This document shows positions 45,522 to 50,946 of a stretch of DNA of 50,946 nucleotides, in pieces. A program made the translations under genes and the position numbers. The DNA is from Planktotalea sp. (GTDB lineage Bacteria > Pseudomonadota > Alphaproteobacteria > Rhodobacterales > Rhodobacteraceae). The DNA is taken from contig NZ_JABBAL010000024.1 of the NCBI RefSeq assembly GCF_018607995.1, positions 1 through 50,946 on the forward strand, in the 5' to 3' direction. Each line of letters opens with the position of its first letter. Position 1 is the stretch's first letter. The notes under the pieces were generated by a model. That model made no database searches. It was given only the letters and a program-made list of their open reading frames with translations, and was not told the DNA's origin.

Positions 45522-45926
45522 ATGGCGATTAAGAGACCCAAGCCCGAAGAGATTGTCGTGAAGTTACGGCAGGTTGAAGTTCTGATGGGGCAAGGCATGC
45601 CCCGGATCGATGCAATCAGACAGATCAGTGTGACTGAACAGACCTATTATCGCTGGAAGAAGAAATACGGCGGAATGGGCACAGAACAACTTAAGGAACT
45701 GAAGCGACTGCAAAAAGAGATTGACTTAAGTGCGCTGGAATCTCTGGAGGCGATCAACGAACGTTTGCGCGAGATGGACGTCAAACTACACCTGTCCGAA
45801 GTTAAAGGCCCGGTTATGGACCGATTGGCGAAACAACACTTTTTGCAGGAAATGACGGGCGAGGTGTTTCTGTCGCAATATGAAGCTGCTCGGCTATTGT
45901 CCGCCTCTTCCAGTCCATCATCTTAA
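45522..45926 (+). pseudogene. Chimera: IS3-family OrfA N-terminus fused to a SulP STAS-domain tail
   Basis: An uninterrupted 134-codon frame with two origins. Residues 1-66 are IS3-family OrfA: MAIKRPKPEEIVVKLRQVEV, IDAIRQISVTEQTYYRWKKK and YGGMGTEQLKELKRLQKE, the helix-turn-helix and the start of the leucine zipper. From residue 67 (base 45720) the sequence is the end of a SulP anion transporter: IDLSALESLEAINERLREMD, VKLHLSEVKGPVMDRL and EMTGEVFLSQYEAARLL, i.e. the STAS domain. In a normal OrfA KRLQKE is followed by NERLRRAVSDL. OrfB, the IS right end and the rest of SulP are absent, so a deletion joined the two in frame. GGAGGATC lies upstream of the ATG, so the chimera could be translated. 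Confidence 0.8.
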
Positions 45927-46319
45927 TAGGAACGATTTTCCGCTCTTTTTGATGCGTCGCAACATCAGATGATACTGCATATGCAGCGTTTTTTCCGCTC
46001 CGAACGCGCGAAGTGAGGGAATCCAATTCACCAATGCGCTTGCAGCCGCCATGCGGTGTGACAGCGTGTTTCCAACTGATCAGAGAAAACAGTCGCAGGG
46101 GGCGGTTATAACCGGACTTCCAGCCATCCTCGTTCATACTACGGTGCAGCATGTCATTTCGGACATTCGATGTATGAGTAAATTTTGGTGACACGCGCAA
46201 ATGTAGTGAGGCGATTGTGGCGCGGGATTTCTAGCAGTGGGTCGTGGACGCCTAAATTCGCATCGCAGTGCTAATCCGCTACAGAGCTCTTGATATTTTT
46301 TTTGATGTATCCTTAGGAT
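45927..46319. other. No gene recognised between the chimera and the TRAP operon
   Basis: A 128-codon minus-strand frame (45814-46200) overlaps the STAS-tail antisense and has no family resemblance or ribosome-binding site. The sequence is AT-richer than its flanks near the TRAP permease stop. It is probably decayed accessory DNA. I saw no clear terminator for the TRAP operon, although T-rich sequence follows its stop on the minus strand. Confidence 0.4.
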
Positions 46320-48665
46320 CTATCCGTCCAAAGGGTGAGCGACGCGCCGTTGTGCGTGCTCAATAATTACAGCTATTGAAAAGAGCGCGGCTGTGATCCA
46401 AATCGCTTCTGGTTTCATCATCAACAGAACCGCCAAGATCAATCGTATGCAGATTTCCCAAGCTGCCAGTCGGGTTTTATCAAATGCGGCGAGTGCACTT
46501 GAAAGAAGATAGAGCGCGAACACCAGACGCGTTATCAAAAGTGCGAAAGCTCCCAAGTCGAACTGCCCGTCATAGCCAGGCAGGAACGCTCCTGTTGGAG
46601 ATTGAGCATCTAAAATCGCCTCATTGATCAACAGCAACTCGGGATGGAACGCGAACACAAAGGGCACGATAAATATGACGATGCCAGATTTGACTGCAGA
46701 AAGGCCCGTCGCCATGGGTTCTGCTTTGGTAATCGACGCCGCTGCAAAGGCCGCTAAGGCGACTGGCGGTGTTATCGCGCTGGCAACCGCAAAGTAGAAA
46801 ATGAACATATGCGCCGTGAACAGCGACAAACCGAGACCGGCGAGGACCGGGCTCATCAATAAGGCTGCGTTGATGTAGGCCGGAACGGCAGGCATGCCCA
46901 TGCCAAGCAAAACGGCCAGAAACATCGTTAATAGCAGCGCTACAAACTGTGGAAGCGCAGAGTCGCTGCCACCCAGGTTCAACGTGTTGAGCCAAGACAG
47001 TACATCAAGCGACAAAAAGACCGGCAAACCGGTAAAGGACAGACAAAAATCGATGATAGAGACGGCCAAAAACATCAAATACAGCGTAGCGATGAGTGTT
47101 CCTGCATTTGAAAGCGCACCAATGATTTTGCGCGGACGTGCGCGGATGTCTGGATCAAGAAACAGGAGCGCGATCAAAAGCATCACAGCCCACCAGCCCG
47201 CGGCGCCAGCAGAGCCTGATGCATTTTGCACCACTTGCAGGAACCAATTCAGGCTTTGAACCTTGCAATCCCCATCAGTGAGCAGACGATCAGCGCCCAA
47301 GAGACCACCAAAAACTCCGCATCCAACGGCATCTTTTGGAATCAACAACAACGTCAGGATCACTGCAATCGGTCCAAAAATCATCACAAGATTTAAGTAA
47401 TCTTGACGCTCTAGGATCATGTCTTCGGTCAAATCGCCAATGGCAGTGATATTTTGCTTGCGCGATTGAAACACTGCGGAAAGGAACAGACAAAAGAAAT
47501 ACGCCGCCGCGGGGATGATCGCAGCGACAATGACGCTGGAATATGGCACCGAGGTCAATGAGGCGAGAACAAAGGCCGCAACGCCCATCACAGGGGGCAT
47601 AATTGATCCACCAGACGAGGCAGCGGCCTCTACCCCGCCTGCAAACACTTTGGAAAATCCACGTTTGATCATCATCGGAATGGTCAAAACACCTGTTGAT
47701 AGAACGTTCACAATTGGCCCGCCAGAGATGGTGCCAAAGATGGCAGAGGACACTATTGCAGCATGCGCAGGCCCGCCCCGCAAATGACGTGTCCAGCGGA
47801 ATGCCAGTTTGATAAGCGATCGCCCACCAGCAGAACTGCCAAAAAGCGATCCTAAAACGAGATAAGGGAAGATCGTGTTCAGGACGATATCCATGAAGCG
47901 ACCCAAAAGGCCGGACGAATTATTGACCAGAATATCATGAACCCGTGGCCGTCCATCGGACAGCATGCGCGGCTCGCCTGCGAGTTTGGTCACAAAGTAT
48001 TTGTTGATGTCTTCAGTGCCGTAGAAGTACCAAACCAGCACAGTCAGGATGGTGTAGCTCGCAAAAATGATTGCCACGATCACCAGCGGCAAGCCCCAAA
48101 CCTTGACGTTGTAGAACAGAAAGATCATGACGGCGACGCCGACGATCAACACCAGCCACCCACCGGTCGTGTTGACACATTGCGGGTCCTCGACCGTGGT
48201 TGGCGCAGGCAAGCCGAGGCTTTCATTGAATTCCGTTGCAGACGCGAGACTTTTTGCTATCAAGCGAGCGCGGTCACCGTTCAGCTGATCTATCAAGCAG
48301 ACCGATTCAATTTCGACCAAGTAAGTAATTGAAATAGTGGCTGCCATGACAACAAGCGCAAGGTCCATAGTCAATCCAAAGCCACGCCGCAGACTGGATC
48401 GTTCGGCCCAATCGCGCCACATGGAGTGCCTAAGAACGACGGTACACATCATCAGTGAGAAGAACAAAGGATAGAACCATTCTGTCGGGAACTTACGGAA
48501 ACGCGTTCCGGTTTCACCCAAAATAGCAGCTGCAAAATCGTCATATCCGGGGATTCCGGGCGTGGAGTTGATCAACCCGATGAGCACCAATGCCAGCGAC
48601 AAGATAAATAGCAAGCGCTCAGAGAAGCCTTGAGTGCTTTGCTGCTTAACAGATGCGTTCGACAT
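46320..48665 (-). CDS. TRAP transporter fused permease (DctQM type, TAXI system)
   Basis: A 781-aa inner-membrane protein with close to twenty hydrophobic segments: an N-terminal four-helix small-subunit-like part fused to the 12-helix DctM-like domain. DctM features include FGTISGGPIVNVLSTGVLTI, GGVEAAASSGGSIMPPVMGV, LGMGMPAVPAYINAALLMSP and FAVASAITPPVALAAFAAAS. It uses ion gradients to import substrate delivered by the periplasmic binding protein encoded just upstream (68-base gap). Substrate class for TAXI systems is poorly known (dicarboxylates, glutamate in some). Length is normal for fused TAXI permeases. Confidence 0.92.
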   Translation of the reverse strand: MSNASVKQQSTQGFSERLLFILSLALVLIGLINSTPGIPGYDDFAAAILGETGTRFRKFPTEWFYPLFFSLMMCTVVLRHSMWRDWAERSSLRRGFGLTMDLALVVMAATISITYLVEIESVCLIDQLNGDRARLIAKSLASATEFNESLGLPAPTTVEDPQCVNTTGGWLVLIVGVAVMIFLFYNVKVWGLPLVIVAIIFASYTILTVLVWYFYGTEDINKYFVTKLAGEPRMLSDGRPRVHDILVNNSSGLLGRFMDIVLNTIFPYLVLGSLFGSSAGGRSLIKLAFRWTRHLRGGPAHAAIVSSAIFGTISGGPIVNVLSTGVLTIPMMIKRGFSKVFAGGVEAAASSGGSIMPPVMGVAAFVLASLTSVPYSSVIVAAIIPAAAYFFCLFLSAVFQSRKQNITAIGDLTEDMILERQDYLNLVMIFGPIAVILTLLLIPKDAVGCGVFGGLLGADRLLTDGDCKVQSLNWFLQVVQNASGSAGAAGWWAVMLLIALLFLDPDIRARPRKIIGALSNAGTLIATLYLMFLAVSIIDFCLSFTGLPVFLSLDVLSWLNTLNLGGSDSALPQFVALLLTMFLAVLLGMGMPAVPAYINAALLMSPVLAGLGLSLFTAHMFIFYFAVASAITPPVALAAFAAASITKAEPMATGLSAVKSGIVIFIVPFVFAFHPELLLINEAILDAQSPTGAFLPGYDGQFDLGAFALLITRLVFALYLLSSALAAFDKTRLAAWEICIRLILAVLLMMKPEAIWITAALFSIAVIIEHAQRRVAHPLDG

Positions 48666-48688
48666 ATGACTTCCAACCCCAATAAACA

Positions 48689-48712
48689 GGCCGCAAGACT
48701 GTGCACGCGGCC
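48689..48712 (-). promoter_or_regulatory. Intercistronic hairpin between TAXI binding protein and permease genes
   Basis: GGCCGC and GCGGCC form a 6-bp GC-only stem with a 12-base loop in the 68-base gap, about 20 bases after the binding-protein stop. There is no T-run, so it is more likely an mRNA-stabilising or partial attenuation hairpin that keeps the binding protein in excess over the permease. Confidence 0.4.
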
Positions 48713-48733
48713 CGTAAATTATAGTTTAAGTGT

Positions 48734-49777
48734 TTACTTTGCGCAGTCAGGCAGAGGGTAGCCGGCCTCTTCCCAAGCGGCGACCGCACCGGGGTGATAC
48801 TTAATCGGGTTCGTGCCGCACATGTCGGTCAACTCCAGATCTGTTTCACCATGCCATGCGGCTTTCATGAAAGATGCTTTGGCTTGATAGATTGGCTCGA
48901 TATTTGCGATGAAAGCTGCAGTCAGCGCTTTGGCCGTATCAAAATCCATGCTTACGTTGACGATGTCGCCACCAACGGTACCTGGACCGCGAAACGTGTC
49001 ATCCTCGGAAACGACTGTGACGCCGTCGCCATACCCCATCTCGGCCACAGGCATACTGAATGCAACTGTACCCGGAAGCTTGGCAACTTTCTGGAAAGCC
49101 TCACTTTCATGTACGTCTTTAGGCATCGAAAAAACAGTCATGTTACCAGACGCCAAGGCCGCAGTAACGCGAGGATCAGGAAACGCCTGAGGCAAAACAA
49201 ACGCATCAGCTGAGCCATCTTGAATGGTCTTGACCGCTTGGCCCCAGTTAACCTGAACGCCAGTATACCCTGTGCCTTCGTCCAATCCTGCGACGGTCTT
49301 TACCAAAAGCCGTGCATTGGTCAAAGCTGCCCCGCGTGGCGGTCCGTTGAAGATGGTTTTACCTTCCAGACCATCCCATCCAGAAATACCGGCACTATCG
49401 TAAGCAAAAAGCCCCTGAACAGAGATGCGGTACGTGTATAGAACTGCTAGATTGTCGGCCAAATCTCCGCCCGCCTCTGCGCCAAGACCCGCATAGGGAC
49501 CAACGCCACGCGACAACAAGAATGGCAAGATGAAAGGTGCAGCGGCAATATCAGTCTTGCCTTCCGCTACGTTCTGGACCGAATTTGTGAGGGTTTGGCC
49601 AGCTGTAACTTGAATATCAGCAATACCCGCTTTGGACGCAGCCTCAGACAGTGCGATAATTGAAATACCCGGCGTCGTACTCGGTGCCGCCGTTTCTGCG
49701 GTCAAAATTCCCTGAGCAAAGGCGCTGGACCCAACACAAGTTGCGGTGGCAAGGACCGCAAGTAGCTTTCGTGACAT
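48734..49777 (-). CDS. TAXI family TRAP transporter solute-binding protein
   Basis: A 347-aa periplasmic protein. The signal peptide MSRKLLAVLATATCVGSSAFA is followed by the mature TAXI-type fold: LTNSVQNVAEGKTDIAAAPF, GLFAYDSAGISGWDGLEGKT, then FNGPPRGAALTNARLLVKTV, and DGSADAFVLPQAFPDPRVTA, where TAXI proteins form the ligand cleft. GGGAGGAT lies 5 bases before the ATG. It is the first gene of the two-gene TRAP operon and divergent from the GST-like gene at 49910. Confidence 0.9.
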   Translation of the reverse strand: MSRKLLAVLATATCVGSSAFAQGILTAETAAPSTTPGISIIALSEAASKAGIADIQVTAGQTLTNSVQNVAEGKTDIAAAPFILPFLLSRGVGPYAGLGAEAGGDLADNLAVLYTYRISVQGLFAYDSAGISGWDGLEGKTIFNGPPRGAALTNARLLVKTVAGLDEGTGYTGVQVNWGQAVKTIQDGSADAFVLPQAFPDPRVTAALASGNMTVFSMPKDVHESEAFQKVAKLPGTVAFSMPVAEMGYGDGVTVVSEDDTFRGPGTVGGDIVNVSMDFDTAKALTAAFIANIEPIYQAKASFMKAAWHGETDLELTDMCGTNPIKYHPGAVAAWEEAGYPLPDCAK

Positions 49778-49909
49778 TAATTATCCTCCCAGATGATGTA
49801 TGAATTTTGACAGTGACACTGTTTCTTTTAAATGATTTGATTGCCTTCCCGTCAAAAAATCGATTTTTCGTTCGTGCCTATATTAATAACCATCTCAGGA
49901 TTCTATACA

Positions 49910-50587
49910 ATGCCCAACCTTATGCTGTTTGTTGCACCCAATTCATGCGCGCGCGTCGCGACGATTGGGTTGGAAGAAATAGGTGTTTCGTTTGAAACGT
50001 CATTGGTGAGAACGGCGGCAAACCAACAAAATTCTGCTGAGTTTTTGAAGGTCAACCCAAAGGGAAAAGTTCCTACCCTTTTGATCGACGGTATGCCACT
50101 TACCGAAAATGTTGCTATTCTAAGCTGGCTGGCAGCAGAATTTCCCGACGCGCATCTCTTACCTGCAACCCACACCAAATTGGAGCAGCTGAAGCAAACC
50201 GCAGACCTTGCGTTTTTTGCGGGCACAATTCACCCAATTGTCACGCGCATAGCCATGCCTATGAAAACGATCGCAGATTCAACCCTTTCATTTGAAATTG
50301 TTCGCCCTCCCGCAATCAAAGACATGAATAAGATCATGACGATGATTGATGCGCGACTCGCGCAAAGTCCGTGGTGGTATGGTGCAGATTGGTCTATTGT
50401 GGACGGCTATCTGTATTGGGTTTGGGCACGGATTTCAGGCGTTGGCTACGATGGGTCCGCTTACCCAAATATCCAACGCCACTTTGCGCTTAATAACGAA
50501 CGCCCTGCTGTACAACGCGCGATGGCACGCGAAGATGTGAATATCGAAATACTAAAATCCGAAAACCTCTACAGGGCTCCGCGCTAG
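49910..50587 (+). CDS. Glutathione S-transferase family protein
   Basis: A 225-aa GST. The start at 49910 (MPNLMLFVAPNSCARVATIG) has AGGA 9 bases upstream and places the thioredoxin-fold domain at the N-terminus: APNSCARVATIGLEEIGVSF with a possible catalytic Ser/Cys, VNPKGKVPTLLIDGMPLTEN and VAILSWLAAEFP. The helical domain contains WWYGADWSIVDGYLYWVW, the conserved N-capping D in SIVDGYL. It is unrelated in detail to the GST at 2023. It is divergent from the TAXI operon with a 132-base gap that may hold shared control. Confidence 0.82.
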   Translation: MPNLMLFVAPNSCARVATIGLEEIGVSFETSLVRTAANQQNSAEFLKVNPKGKVPTLLIDGMPLTENVAILSWLAAEFPDAHLLPATHTKLEQLKQTADLAFFAGTIHPIVTRIAMPMKTIADSTLSFEIVRPPAIKDMNKIMTMIDARLAQSPWWYGADWSIVDGYLYWVWARISGVGYDGSAYPNIQRHFALNNERPAVQRAMAREDVNIEILKSENLYRAPR

Positions 50588-50605
50588 CACTAATAAAGGC
50601 TCATC

Positions 50606-50661
50606 TAAGAATGCCCTTTGGGTCATGGTGGCTTAAGAATGCCCTTTGGGTCATGGTGGCT
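50606..50661. repeat. Perfect 28-bp tandem duplication
   Basis: TAAGAATGCCCTTTGGGTCA plus TGGTGGCT occurs twice back to back (50606-50633 and 50634-50661) with no mismatch, 18 bases after the GST stop. Two copies only. The rest of 50588-50897 has no recognisable gene. Confidence 0.9.
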
Positions 50662-50897
50662 ACCGCACGGGGCGTGCCCTGTTTATTATACGGCTTGGCG
50701 TATCAAAACGTCCACAGTTAAATGAGCTGACGAGCTTAATCGCACTTTTTCTTGCGTTACTCGCTTAGATGCCATTTTTCAGACTTCTAGTGCCCTCGAG
50801 ATAACCGGTACATCGTCGAAACAAAAAATCGAAGAGGGATTGGATGTGGGATTAAATGCAAAATCTTCCGATTTGCCCTCTAAACATCAACACTTGC

Positions 50898-50946
50898 TGG
50901 TGCGGTCGGGGGGACTCGAACCCCCACGAGTGTTACCTCACAGCGA
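50898..50946 (-). tRNA. tRNA-Leu, 3' half, cut by the window end
   Basis: On the minus strand the sequence ends CGACCGC-A-CCA (acceptor 3' strand, discriminator, encoded CCA at 50898-50900). Before it is the T arm GGGGG-TTCGAGT-CCCCC and a long variable arm (GTGAGG-TAAC-ACTCGT), then CGCT from the anticodon stem. The long variable arm and these bases fit tRNA-Leu; the anticodon lies beyond the window. Confidence 0.8.

Noticed and set aside
45814..46200. A 128-codon minus-strand frame
   Set aside because: It overlaps the SulP-tail chimera antisense, has low-complexity composition and no homology I can see.
50606..50661. CRISPR-like repeats
   Set aside because: There are only two units, directly abutting with no spacer, so this is a tandem duplication.

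Overview
The window looks like a chromosome segment of a marine alphaproteobacterium of the Rhodobacterales (Roseobacter group). Support comes from the protein sequences (RpoA of 338 aa, short-form Adk, YaeQ/RsmJ, a DUF6280-like protein, a TAXI-type TRAP transporter), the rplO-secY-adk-rpsM-rpsK-rpoA-rplQ order, and the moderate G+C codon usage. Genus cannot be fixed from this window. The many decayed insertion sequences would suit an IS-rich genus such as Octadecabacter, but that is a guess.

Layout. 1-4930 is a mobile-element graveyard: a tyrosine integrase relic readable in one frame despite three stops, an IS5-family transposase relic with its terminal repeat, an IS1182-family transposase relic, and one intact glutathione S-transferase gene between them. 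4932-10266 holds metabolic genes (Cys/Met-type PLP enzyme, aldo/keto reductase, OsmC-like protein, ThDP enzyme, GNAT acetyltransferase). 10375-15571 is the distal half of the spc/alpha ribosomal cluster, all on the minus strand, starting at rplO with its own predicted promoter. 16031-23532 is housekeeping: yaeQ, rsmJ, a 53-aa membrane protein, metG, an MFS transporter, an inositol-phosphatase-family gene, and a divergent metR-like/metF pair with a perfect MetR box. 23594-34240 carries a thioesterase, DUF2235, an unaccompanied form-II CoxL-like molybdoenzyme subunit, valS, a crotonase, a tiny Tat-signal protein, a HisC-like and a class-V aminotransferase, and a small membrane gene interrupted by an amber codon. 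34370-44913 carries a phosphatase/ABC-exporter operon, a glycosyltransferase, ygfZ-like, efp, a DUF6280-like gene, a YdjM-like membrane protein, cobQ, a PopZ-like acidic protein, a TolC-family protein and a Pcm-family methyltransferase.

45067-46319 is a second accessory spot. A tRNA-Cys gene is followed by eroded coding fragments and an IS3-family orfA that is fused in frame to the tail of a SulP transporter STAS domain. The window closes with a TAXI TRAP transporter operon, a second GST-like gene, a 28-bp tandem duplication and the 3' half of a tRNA-Leu on the minus strand.

Genes that visibly work together are the ribosomal/SecY/Adk/RpoA cluster, metR-like with metF, the phosphatase with the ABC exporter, and the TAXI binding protein with its fused permease. 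I see no CRISPR array, prophage module or recognisable defence system. The most unusual items are the IS3-SulP chimera, the amber-interrupted small membrane gene, the two small genes at 17487 and 31419, the palindromes upstream of the ThDP enzyme and of the DUF6280-like gene, and four convergent gene pairs that share exactly four bases through complementary stop codons.
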